DNA of 64,000 nucleotides from Onthophagus taurus (lineage: Eukaryota > Arthropoda > Insecta > Coleoptera > Scarabaeidae), in contig NC_091966.1 of the NCBI RefSeq assembly GCF_036711975.1, positions 9,555,501 through 9,619,500 on the forward strand. The letters are read 5' to 3'. Both the position numbers and the translations under genes were made by a program. The notes under the pieces were generated by a model. That model was given only the letters and a program-made list of their open reading frames with translations, ran no database searches and was not told the DNA's origin. Shown here piece by piece: positions 1 through 11,200 of this stretch. Positions within the stretch are counted from its first letter, which is position 1. Every line of letters begins with the position of its first letter.

Positions 1-339
1 GAGTAATAAATCCATAGCCTATCACACTTAAAGACATTACGCACACCTACCACTGATGTATACAAAGGTATAAAATATTTGGCCCCTAATAAATATCATT
101 CAACATGCTACTAATTAAATAATTTTCAATGTTTTTTAAATAAAAATATTACTCTCTTTTTTAATTTAACAATTCAAATGAATAAAGATTTAAGAAATCC
201 ATAAACTTTTTGTTTTAAAAATCAAATTAATTAATTAAAATAAGATATAAATATTGACAGTGCTTAGATCTTATTAATACTGTCTGAAATTGGGCAAGAA
301 ATAAATTCAATCAACAAAACAAAACAATATAAAACTTAT
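1..339. other. 3' flank of the first gene
   Basis: AT-rich sequence directly downstream (on the minus strand) of the stop codon at 340-342. It probably holds the 3' UTR of the minus-strand gene. No clear AATAAA was seen on the minus strand, only an ATTAAA-like hexamer near 163-168. I see no other feature here. Confidence 0.4.
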
Positions 340-3300
340 TTAAGTTGGTTTGGGGTAAGTTTTCGATTCCGTCGGTGTATCTTCTGTGTCGCTATCATCT
401 TGAGGCTCTTGAGATTCTGGCAGACGAATAAATGGAAGATGTTCGTTTCCACTCCACATTGAATAAAAATTTTGATGCATTCTTAAAGCATCCTAGAACA
501 AAATCACCATAAAAATTTAATACAAATAATTTATTTTCAACTTACACCACCCGCATATCCTTCAGAACCTCGCTCAGACGAACTCGTAGATCTACTATGA
601 ATGGAAAGACACGAAGACGAATCTGTTGAAGAACTACTTTTACGCGAAGTTAATGGAAAACCTTGTGGAAAAATATCGAAATGATCTGCACCTTGAATAC
701 CACTAGTACTTGGTACATCAATTGATTGCCAATTTCCTCTGGACATAAAAATTTAATATAATTATAATTAAAAAAATTCAAGAAAATAATAAAATAAATA
801 AATGCTACCATAATCTACCCTAAGGATAGCAAGAACAAATAAATATCAAACAAGAATAGGTTATAAAAGTTTGGAACCACTAAAAATAGATAATTTACTA
901 TATGCTGACGACATAGTGCTGATAGCAGAGAACCATAAAAAGAGAAGAAAGTTGGTTGAAATATGGGCAGAAGAAATTGAGAAGATGGGCCTAGAATTGA
1001 ATGTAAATAAATGTAAAATCGTGATAATAAATAAAGAGGAAATAAGAAATAACCGCAAAGAAATATTTATTAAGGAACAAATGATGTAAGAAGTATCATA
1101 TGAGTAGTTGAGTAGTATAATATCACAAGATGGAAGGATAGATTTAGAGATAAATGCAAGAATAAGGAAAACAAACAACGTATATCATACTCTAAACAGA
1201 ACAACTTTTGGGAATAAGGAGATAGATAAAAAGATAAAATTGAAAGTGTACAAACTTGGTGGCAGTCCCAATATTAACATATGACAGTGAATCCCATCCC
1301 AGAGGAGCTTATACTGACTCCAAACATTTTCGTTGCTAACGGTAAATCACCATATGCAATAGACAACCTAAGCCTTGACGTCACAGAGATGGGCGGAGCT
1401 TATACTGACTCCAAACATTTTCTGTGTTGCTAATGGTAAATCACCATATGCAATTTTCCATTAGTGTTAAAATAAAATAAACTAAGTGATGACACTTGAA
1501 ATGACATTTTTTGGCGGGTTATTTTAGCAACTGTCCACCTCTGTGACGTCAGACTTAGGCAGTCTATTAGTTAAAATAAAATAAACTAAGGCTCATTACT
1601 ACCATCTTCTGGTTAAACTATCTAAGGGATTATTACCAAGGTTATTGCTATTTTACGCGCTCTGGTTGGCTAGTAGATGGGTTTATCAATAAGATACATT
1701 TAACTAAAAGATGGTAGTAATGGACCTAAGGTCCATTAGCGTAAAATAGCCGTAACTGTGGTAATAATCCCTTAGATAGCTTAACCAGAAGATGGTAGTA
1801 CGAGCCTTAGTAACTTTTTAAATGACATTTCCAGCGACATTTTTATGGCGATTTATCGTTAGCAACGAAATTGTTTGGAGACGATATAAGCTCCGCCCAT
1901 CTCTGTGACATCACACTTAGGCAGTCTATTGAAATGAAATTTTTATGGAAAATAGTGGAGAGAACGAAGTGGGATAGGATAAGGAATGAGTAAATAAGAC
2001 TGGGAGTAGATCAAGAGGAGATAATCAGCAAAATAGAGAGAAAACAACTAAACTGGTACGCCCACATAATTAGAATGAACCATAGCACAATAGTGAGAAA
2101 GGTATTTGAAGCAAAGAATAAGGAAAAGAAGAAGAAGGGAAGACCAAGGAAGAGCTGGGAGGAAAGAATAACAGAAGTTGGGAAGAAGAGACTCTAGCAG
2201 ATATAAAGGAATTACCCAGCAACTGGAGGGAGTGGAAGAAGTGGTTGGAGGAATAGGAAAAGATTTATCTGACGCCATCAGGCATAAGGATCAGGAGAAG
2301 AAGCTACTTTGACATTTGCAGACTTCAATATAAAATTTTTATTGCACCTTTGCATATGACTTCCATACATTCTGCGATGAATTCGTTCCTCATGTGAATC
2401 TGACCAAACCATCGATGGATATCCTGGATAAGCTGGTCCTGAATAAGGACTATGAGGAATCACACATCGTGTTGGTCTGCATGATAACAATTGTATTGCT
2501 TCAGCTAAACCTTCTCCACTTGTTATTGTACCTGGTTGTGGGGAAGCATCTGAAAAGAAAAAAAATCAAATTAACAAAACTTACAAAAAAAGAATTTTAT
2601 TTTAACCTGGTGTTGCACTTCGACTTCGTTCTTGTGACGACGTTCCAGGAACAGCTAATTTTGATGGTAAATACCTTTGCTGCCAAGGAGCAGCTTCAAC
2701 CCTTCCACAATCCCAAGGCATTGACCATCTCCTCATAGTACTATCCCCTGTATCACTTCCAACATCCCCAGCAGCTGCTTCAGACCATCTTCGTTGTCCA
2801 CTAAGGGGAAATAAAGGAAAATGTAGAGGAGATCTTGATCCCCGACTAGGAAATGGCGATTTCATTGTGTGTAATTGTCCCGGATTTGGTAAAGGTCCTC
2901 TTATACTTTCAATATGGCCAGCACCTCTAATCATATCTGCAAAAGCACCAATAGGACTTGTTCCCCTTATAGGTTCGTTATATGGTGAAGATCCACGAGG
3001 GGGCTCTGGATTTTGACTTAAAGGGCTATGTTGACGGGGATGCTGTTCTGGGGGATGAGGTCTTGGAATTTCTTGACTTTTTGGACTATCTAAAATCCCT
3101 TTTTCCGACGTTAAATGGGGACTAGACATCGATGAATGTACGTCAGGGCCTCCTAATTGTGCGAAACATTGTTGTAAAGTTGCCATACTACATTCTGGGT
3201 CGTGGACTCCTCCCGCCGTTGTTTGACATGAAGGACACATTGCCATTCCCCCAAGGCATTCACAACCAGCCAATGAGAATTGATATTGTAAATTAATAAA

Positions 3301-3846
3301 TGTAAAAATCGTTTCTGTTATTATTTGTTGATTATGTTCTTGTTGTCTTTGTGCGTCTTCTTCTGTAAACGTTTCTCCTATCATCATATCTTGCATTGCC
3401 GCTGCTATATGAGTCTTCACTGTGTGACTAGCAACTATTGTCGATTTCGCCAACTCATCCCAACTTGCAAGACATTGAGATGCGAGCGAAATATTTTGCA
3501 TTTGAGCTAAGGTTGTAAAAGCTTGAGATAAACGTAAACCAGCTGAACATAAACTATTTAGCATCTAAAACAAAACCACATTTTATACTTAACTCATAAA
3601 CAACTCAATATAATTAAATATTACTTGTAAATAATAAATCCAACTATTTAAACATTCGGTAGCAGCGACTTTAAGAGCATTAGGACTGGGAGGTTGAGTA
3701 GGTTCTTCAAATTTTTTGTCTTTTCCTTCAAAACTGCTTGGTTCAGTATCAGAGATAGTGGCACCTTGAGTGTTTCTAAAAAGGATGTTGAATAAAATTA
3801 GAGGTGACTCACAAAAGTAAATGAATTGATTAACATACCGTTCCAT
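340..3846 (-). CDS. Conserved-looking protein of unknown function, 6 exons, 554 aa
   Basis: I do not recognise this gene. Exons on the minus strand are 3846-3839, 3775-3625, 3564-2607, 2549-2348, 738-546 and 492-340. Every border is gt/ag, split codons rejoin (for example MERNTQG across intron 1 and MQRGNWQ across the large intron), and the total is 1665 nt, so the model closes at TAA 342-340. The first ~165 residues look helical and Cys-poor. A short Cys-rich patch follows (CECLGGMAMCPSC). The middle is Pro/Ser-rich and disordered-looking, with two RRWS motifs (QRRWSEAA and MRRWSMPW) that could be basophilic-kinase or 14-3-3 sites. The tail is Ser-rich then acidic (around DDSDTEDTPT). There is no signal peptide or membrane span, so it is probably cytosolic. 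The 1.6-kb intron 2347-739 carries transposon debris on the other strand. The gene model is strong; the function is unknown. Confidence 0.85.
871..1290 (+). pseudogene. LINE reverse transcriptase fragment (5' half)
   Basis: The translated plus strand shows the RT catalytic motif in NLLYADDIVLIAEN, followed by the usual LELNVNKCK context. After an in-frame stop it continues as IISQDGRIDLEINARI and KIKLKVYK...PILTY. It is a non-LTR retrotransposon remnant lying antisense in an intron of the unknown gene. Its 3' half resumes at 1931 after inserted MITEs. It has internal stops and is dead. Confidence 0.8.
1304..1456. repeat. Tandem duplication with ~91-bp offset
   Basis: The block starting GGAGCTTATACTGACTCC at 1304 recurs at 1395. 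Similarity continues to the shared end TAAATCACCATATGCAA (about 1359 and about 1452). The copies are about 90% alike. The second copy lies inside the left arm of the MITE described next, so the array probably formed from MITE-end sequence. Confidence 0.75.
1358..1930. mobile_element. Composite MITE with CRE-bearing inverted ends
   Basis: The left end at 1358 starts AATAGACAACCTAAG and runs through TGACGTCACAGAGATGGGCG. The inverted partner ends at 1930 (CTTAGGCAGTCTATT preceded by CATCTCTGTGACATCACA). A third inverted end lies at about 1535-1568. Similarity in the outer arms continues for about 90 bp (TTATACTGACTCCAAACA against its reverse complement). The element sits inside the LINE remnant and itself contains the hairpin at 1586-1810. 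No transposase is present and I could not fix the target duplication. Confidence 0.7.
1586..1810. mobile_element. Nested foldback MITE with ~72-bp arms
   Basis: Arms at 1586-1657 and 1740-1810 are nearly perfect inverted copies. The left arm begins CTAAGGCTCATTACTACC; the right arm ends GATGGTAGTACGAGCCTTAG. The spacer is about 80 bp and contains a palindromic GGACCTAAGGTCC. There is no coding capacity. It lies inside the composite MITE, so it is probably the younger insertion. Confidence 0.75.
1931..2312 (+). pseudogene. LINE 3' remnant (C-terminal end of RT ORF)
   Basis: Plus-strand translation gives EMKFLWKIVERTKWDRIRNE, then a stop, then KIERKQLNWYAHIIRMN and KKGRPRKSWEE. This is the typical C-terminal string of RTE/CR1-like insect LINE polyproteins. 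It is in the same orientation as, and directly continues, the fragment at 871-1290, with the MITEs in between. Stops show that it is decayed. Confidence 0.8.
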
Positions 3847-5293
3847 TTTGGATTAAAATAAACGCGTTCCGACGGAAATTATTATCACAATAAATAACGA
3901 AACATAATACACTTATAATAACTATGTTTAAACCTCACTATTTTACCCTTAAATCGAATGTTACGCTAGGATTTCGATCGTTTGTACTTGGGATACATTA
4001 TTGCTGCGTTCGGGTAATGCACGTAACAAAGTATGGTCGCGAAATATCACATTTGTCGGAATTTATAAATAGTTAAAATACCTCTAAAAGGTTTTACGTC
4101 AATTTGTAAAATTGTTTTGTTTGGCAGGTTAGAGGAAAAAATTACAGTGATGCCAATCTAATCAAACAAGTGTTTCCAAAGGAACTAAAAGATTTAATTT
4201 ATATTTAAACTAGTCTTTAATAGATGGATCTTTTTCTTTAAATTTATTAAATTAAACTTTTATTTTATGGATTTAAATAATTAATGAAGAAACGACTAAT
4301 AAAATCTGCATAGTTATGTTATGATAATCGCGCCATCTCTTGTTGTTTATCAGTTGACACTTAAAATAGTTAAATGTCAATCATTTCAACATATTTGTCA
4401 AACTTGTGAAATTAAGAAAAGTGTATGGACATAGATAAAACTAATATTAATAAGTTAATTAAGCGGTATTAATGGTAATAAACTTTAATCATTATTAAAT
4501 AAACTTCAAAAAATTACCATGACTTTTAAAAACTAGATACTTTAAAAAAACTTTTCCTCTTTATTTTGAACTGCAACTGAATGATTTATATCTTAAATTA
4601 CCATTAAAATGCTCTGTTTATGACTCTCTTTATGATTCGAATCATGAAATGTGCGCTTTGATTAAAAAAAATGACTGAAAGAAAAATCTTTAAGAGAAAA
4701 TTGCAAATTTAGGTTATGTGGAACTTGTCAGAAAACTAAGAAACTTCAAAAAACACCTTATTTTATTTCTGGACGTTAAGCGATAAAGGTTCTATCAAAG
4801 AATAAGCTTTGAGAACCATAGGGTTTGATAATTATCAGTAAAAAAAAGTTTACCAAAAATTGGTATATGGCAGAAACTAAAAACTTTCCAAATGAATTAT
4901 TTTCCTATTTAATATATTGCTAATTTCCCCCCATGAAAGTCCAAATAGTTATTCAACAGGATTTAATTGTTTGGACTTTACAACTTTATCAATAAAATCA
5001 CTTTTTTTTAAACTTTAAGACACAAACAAGACGCCCGACGTTTTGAAGAACTTTTCAAGGAATTGGACGACGTGAACCAAAATTTTTTTGATGATGCCGT
5101 TAAAGTTGTGGATATTCTTGTAATATTGGATTATAAAAGTTGAAAAGACATTTGTAATATTTACAACCAGTTTAGGAAGTAAAGTATGACAGAAACAGCC
5201 GTGTTTAAAGATCTGGTTATATGTATGTTTTCAAGTATCTGTGTTGTCTTTAGCTCTGTTTGTTTTGGAAACAACTGTTGCTTCAATCGATTA

Positions 5294-5545
5294 CAAGGGC
5301 GTAGATAAGGGGGGGGGTAAAGGGGGTAATTACCCCCCCCCCAGAATAAAGAAAAGAAAATGTGTATTTTCGTATATATTTTTTTAATTTACTACTACTT
5401 TAGGGCTTTAGCAATAATTATATTTCTAATTTCTGACGTTAACGTTTATTTTATTTTCCCCCATAAACCTTGATTCTAAGCACTATTTGGCGAGCATAAC
5501 GCTGTAATATTACCCCCCTAGAACTAAAAGATATCTACGCCCTTG
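5294..5545. mobile_element. hAT-type MITE, 252 bp
   Basis: Perfect 14-bp terminal inverted repeats CAAGGGCGTAGATA bound the element. It is flanked by an 8-bp direct repeat ATCGATTA at 5286-5293 and 5546-5553, which is the target-site length of hAT elements. Runs of G near the left end and of C inside (up to 10) make an extra inverted G/C structure. No ORF is present. Ends and duplication are clear; the superfamily is inferred from them. Confidence 0.85.
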
Positions 5546-7789
5546 ATCGATTAAGCCCATATCTGCCTATACAAAGAATCTAAATGGATTGTTTCTACGT
5601 GATGTACACTGTTAGATAACCAAGCCGTTTTTTAGTCTATAGAAAGCCGGTTATTTAAATGATTTGCGGTGTTCGTTAAGAAAAAAAAATTTCTACAATA
5701 ACAACCAAAAAAGTTGCGCATCTTTACAAAATGAACTCTTGTTGTTGTAAAGATTGACTTTAATTTTATTAGTAGTTTTTTCCATTGTCGAATTATTCTT
5801 GGATCTATCAACAATGGGGTCACTAAATAAGAAAAATGTTTGAGACGGAAATACCTAGCGTGTCCACACTTCATTTAATTTAGTTAAAAGTTCTGGGAAA
5901 CCATTTTGTTTATTAACGAGCTATCCTGCTGAAACTAATGCAGCCGGATAATGACTCCTTAGAGAATATGAAAGCAGGAACCTAAATTACATAACAATGG
6001 AAGAAAGGCGCCTCATGGGGAGTTGATGTATTCAGCCATGTTGGACATCATAATATGAATGCTTAGGCAATACAGTCTACGATCGGTATACATATATATA
6101 GGACCATAAGGTATTGTCTTTGCCAAACAGTCACAAGATCAAGCCCTTCCAACAAAATCGTACGGAATTAAGCGGCACTATCTCCCTAAATAAGAACCTA
6201 AGATATTTCAGAAGAATCTGGAAAGCCAGGCTAGCATAGGTACTTACACGTCATACAACATGAATTGCAGTGGCCGGTTTTTTACGGTGTATTTCAAATC
6301 TTTGATTTTGTTATTGGTTCACTGTCTATTTGCTCATAACCATTAATGATTAGCTTTTGATGTTTTTCATGTACAAACCATTATTATTGAACGATTTCCA
6401 ACTGCCAATTCTGCCTGTGTTAATGAACTCCTAATAGTGCTGTTCTAATGTATTATCAGGATACTGATGATACTAGATTAAGAACATAATAGAGATTCTA
6501 GATTCTGTATTTCTATAATGGAGAATTTATAATTCCATTCCATTCTTGCTGGTACCCAAACATTACAATATGATAGCTTTTCCAGGAGAATAGAATTCTG
6601 CACGCAATTTACCTTGTAGAGTTCACAAAATGTTGCTTAAGCAACATCAACAATTTCAGTCACATCCAACATAACCGTGCCGTAACCATCTAGAATACTT
6701 TTGGCTATGTTGCCAGCATTAATATTAAACAATACAACACTGGTATTGTTTAATACTTTATCTTTATCTTTAATATTGGGACCACTTTAGATTATTTCAC
6801 TTTTTCCTGAAATACTTCCTAATCAAAGTCTGGTTTGTCACTTTCAAAAGTTGTTAGTTGACTTTAATAGAAAAACTATATATAATAAATTAATTTTTGT
6901 GTTTAAGCGTTTTATGACGATTTCAATTTCAATTTCAGATGGGATCCAAGAAGCAACTTACCTGTGCATGAATAGCAAGTTTTTTCAAATGAGATTGAAA
7001 ACTTAAATGAAATAAACAGATGTGGCTCTTGGGAACACCAACAATACTACAAACTAATCTATTGAATAAACTTTTTTATTGCAAGATTTTCAGAGTGAAT
7101 CCAGTAAGTAAAACATTCTTAATTTTTAATAAGATTATCTTTACTACTTTGTCTCATCCGTAACAAATCACCCAATATAAAGTACAATTACTAAATTAAT
7201 ACTATTATTAATCGACAATTTATAATTTAATTAATAATTAATTAATTGTGCTTATCTCTTACTATAAAATTATAATTAAAAAAAATATCAATAACAAAGA
7301 AGTGAGATTTATCCTCTTCAATCATATTTGAAATCACAAAATAAAATCAGATTAAAATAGAAGTCTTCTTCGTAATAATCATGTCAAATCCTTCCACTCT
7401 ACTTACTTCCGTTTCAGTTTCTTGAGCAAGTCATCTTGTAACTGATCTAGATGAACTGATCCTTTTACTCGCTGAACGTCCAACTTACTCCTAATAAACC
7501 TAATCAGTGTCACAAACTACCGTGAAATATCATGTTCGATTCAAACTAGGAAGCTGTTCGAATCGAGAAAGTCTACCACAATTATTTACAAACTTGTATA
7601 GTTACAAGAAACCCACCACATCATTATGAAAATTATACAATAAAAATTGGTTCAAATATTTAGAATTCCACCCAGCCTTTCTTTTATATTTAATTTAAGA
7701 TTCTAGTTAAGTACGTTATTGTTAATTTTTCTTCAGGTCACGTTAACATCGTACTCTACTGACACATGTCCTCGGGGTTCTTACAACTG

Positions 7790-8282
7790 TTAGCTCACCC
7801 AAGAAACCGTTACGAAGATTCTTCGACGAAGTGACTTTGAAGACAACGCGTCTGGGGAACTCTGCTTCTTGGTAAACCTTGAATCGGAGTCAATTCGTAA
7901 CGAATTTAGACGGCGGCACGGCGCCGTATGACGTCATGCGGTGAGCCACCAACAGGTGAGTTCTCTTCCACATCCAAAGACGTTTTTGACGCCCCGCCAA
8001 AAGAGACGGCGGTGGCAGAGCCAAAATCGCATACAACTTTCATTCCGCCACAATCCGTGGTCGCGTACAATCGTTCCTCCGGCTCGTTCTCGTTGCGCGT
8101 CGTTTTTGAGTGTTTTCCAGGAGGAAGATACCAAAACGGTCGGTTTTGATGTTATGGCACGCGAAATACCAGCAGGTGAATGAGGTTGATGTGTGCGTGT
8201 GTTCCGGTAGAGTTTCAATTTAGAAAGTGAGTAGGTACATTTGAAGACAATTTTATTTGGTGTGTTATTCGAAAAACGAAAT
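7790..8282 (+). promoter_or_regulatory. Probable promoter and 5' UTR region of furrowed
   Basis: This stretch is clearly GC-richer than its surroundings and lies just upstream of the furrowed start codon at 8283. It holds a perfect CRE/ATF palindrome TGACGTCA at 7929-7936 and CG-dense sequence (ACGGCGGCACGGCGCCG). Open frames occur on both strands here but none resembles a protein, which fits untranslated CpG-rich promoter DNA. The transcription start was not located. Confidence 0.45.
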
Positions 8283-11200
8283 ATGTGGTCGGCGAAGTGT
8301 TGCGATTTTTGCGGGTTATACCGTGGAGTTTTCGCAATTTTGATATCTTTTGTGATGGTGGTTGGGTTTAATTTGGATGTGGTTCAAGGAGATGGTAAGA
8401 CAAATAAAATCTTTTTATACCTTTAATAAATTTATTTGTGATTATTACAATATTATGCGTATTGATAAGATTTAAAGCAAGTGTTTTTTTTTGTTGGTTA
8501 TCTGATGTGGTAGGTTACTTTCAAATTAGAAGTGAAGGTTACTGGTTGACATTGTCTTGAGAATTACCAGGCAAAATATCGTTCACATTACCTTCACGAA
8601 AGAGAATGAAACGGTTTTTTTATTACTTTATTATTCTTGCTATTGCTCGACTATTTTTAAACAACGTAATAAGAAGAGAAATATAGGTTTTGAGATACAA
8701 GATATTTAATGTTGTGTTGTTAGATCAATGACGACAATTTTAGATTTAAATTTAAATTATCGTTCCAATAATATCATAATGACACATCATAATGTTTTAA
8801 GATCTGGAATAATACACCATTATAATGAGACAAGATACAGACTACATCCTGTATGCATCGTGAATAATTTGTACGTGAAACATTCCAGTCTAAAATCTAA
8901 ACGCTTGTTCACCTACACGGCAACCCACGTGGGATTTTTAGAATCTGAGGTCTTTACACTACAGAGTGACGATTGTCTCAAAAGGTCACTGTTAAATAAC
9001 AAAGTGTACACATACGTACAATTTTCTCCATAGCACATATCTTTTTATTTCTTGAGGTTGCTTAGAAACTTTGTTTTCTCTCAATAAATCGTTACTCAAA
9101 CCAAGGTGAAGTCCTACAAGAAGAGTTACTTTTAAGGTTTTTGAAGATAAAGTTTCAAAATATCGAATTTCTTATAATCAATTTTTAAAACAATATAAAT
9201 TCTCTTCCTGAATTTATTTTAAATTAATAAAGATTATGTGGACTATATCAATGTTGAAATAAATTCACAACCACAAGGTTATTACCCTACCTGCGCCTTA
9301 TTTGATGGCGACCCGTTTATGGAAGTATGAAATTACAGCTCCGCATTTAAGTATATTGAATGATCTCATTTAATACATTGATGATTCACTTCTTCAAGTA
9401 ATAACAATAAGTTAATAAATAATTTTATAGACAGATGTGATAGGTAAAGGAACTAAATGGTACACAATTTCCCATACTGTTCTTCTATTAACCGAAAATG
9501 TGCCATAAAATATCATTTTAATTAAGAATCCTGTTAAGCTATAAACAGAAAAACCTGATGAAATCTGGAAATTATCTAGATTTAATTGAGCTTTTAATGT
9601 TTTTTATAAGATAAACTATTTTGTTGCTAAATAGCTACAACATATGTAAACATGCCTAAGAACACCACATATTCCTATTTAACACAATTTGTAGGTGTAA
9701 AGCTTTTGTATTGTTAAATTTGGACCTCATATTTGGATCTGCAACTTCTAGAAGATGTGTAATTCTTACACTTTTCACATATTATCCATCAAAAGTGACG
9801 TATTCATGATTTGTTCCGCATTCAACTTTCTTCAAGTTTGGCAAGCTTCATCAGAGAACTCATAAGACCGATTGTGTTATATTAAATCAAAAACTTGTTT
9901 AATCGAATTCTAATCGATGATTAAGATGGTGTTAATTGATTGCTACGCTATAAGTAGTAGGTACTCATTAAGTTGACTCTCAATTTTATAAAGCTCGATT
10001 ATCGTTACGTTAATCCACTGCGTAGTTTATCCTGGTCTATCTATAAGCCCTATATTTTCTATTATTGCTAGATCATTGGTATAGGCCACTGACTTTACTT
10101 ACTCTATATTTTGTTAGTCTCAGTGGGTCGAATAGAACATTACATAGAATTCTTTGTGCAAGACATTTGAATGCAAGACATATCTTGCATTCAAGTAGCG
10201 TTTGATAATGTTCATTGACATTCATTTTCTTTATAAGGCTTCAATGGGATTATCTAAAGCGATCTGCACACATTTCCTTTATTTGTCATGTCTAAAACTA
10301 TATAAGTCACGTCCGTCGAAGTTCTTTTCGTCACAGCTTAATAGGTGCATAAGTTGGCATTTATTTGCTTCACCTTGTTTTTCTATTAGCATCAATCTCC
10401 AGTTTTCAAGATCTTTGGGAAATGAATGGTCTTTATTAGCATATTATACTATGATCTTCCGACTTCTTGCTTTCAGTCCAGAAAATTTTTCTTTTACTAA
10501 TATCTTAATCTTCTGATTTATTATTACTGCGTACAGTTTCCTCCAAATACTTTTTTGCAACTTGTCGCACAGTTTTAACCAAGCTTCTCTTTTCGTATTG
10601 TTAATTTCGTTTTTCATAAGTTTTCTGATGCAGTTTAGCAGAGTTTTTTCTTTACCTTAGTTCTTGAGCATAAAAATACGTCAATTTACTATGTTAACTT
10701 ACTCTCTCGCTTCACCTGTATAGGTATCCCTTTCTTGGTTATAATTTCTTTTCGTTGAGTGCGGTTCCTGTTGGTTCATTGATTTTATCTTCATATCTGC
10801 CAACACGTTTCTCTTATCTCTTCAACCTTCCATCCTTATTATTTCTTTCTGTCATTTTCGCTTCGATATTAAAAATAAAGATAAGTTGATCACTTATGGG
10901 GTTGTTTAAAATGGGGTTGAGCAGAAAATTATACTTCATAGAAAGATTCTGGAAGATCTCAAATTTCTTTCCCTGGGTCCCAAGTTCAGCGTACCGGTTA
11001 CATTGGATTCATCTCTCATTCCTCAACCTCTTTGTGACGTCGAATCCATTTTCAGATCTATCCCCCGGGTAGCTTAAAACTCAAGGAGGGTCAGAGCCAC
11101 GAATCTCATTATCAATCATGTTAAAAGAAAGATGAACGCTCTCCCCATGGCTGGTCTTATCTATCGTCTCCAAACAGAAGCGGGGCTTTTCTTGAAGAAA

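Larger units (their letters stand above)
3847..8282. other. Intergenic region between the unknown gene and furrowed
   Basis: This interval separates two divergently transcribed genes. It is AT-rich, with the hAT-type MITE at 5294-5545 and a GC-richer stretch from about 7790 to 8200. A GCGCCATCT motif (CTCF-like on the reverse strand) lies at 4330-4338, about 480 bp upstream of the minus-strand gene. I found no coding sequence with homology in the rest. Confidence 0.6.

Noticed and set aside
7928-8218. Overlapping open frames on both strands upstream of furrowed
   Set aside because: None resembles a known protein. They lie in CG-rich promoter DNA where long open frames arise by base composition.
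8241-8282. Earlier in-frame start for furrowed at TTG 8241
   Set aside because: It is not an ATG. ATG 8283 gives a normal signal peptide start.
8728-9033. 101-codon plus-strand frame in furrowed intron 1
   Set aside because: No homology, no splice sites fitting the furrowed model, and low-complexity start; treated as chance.
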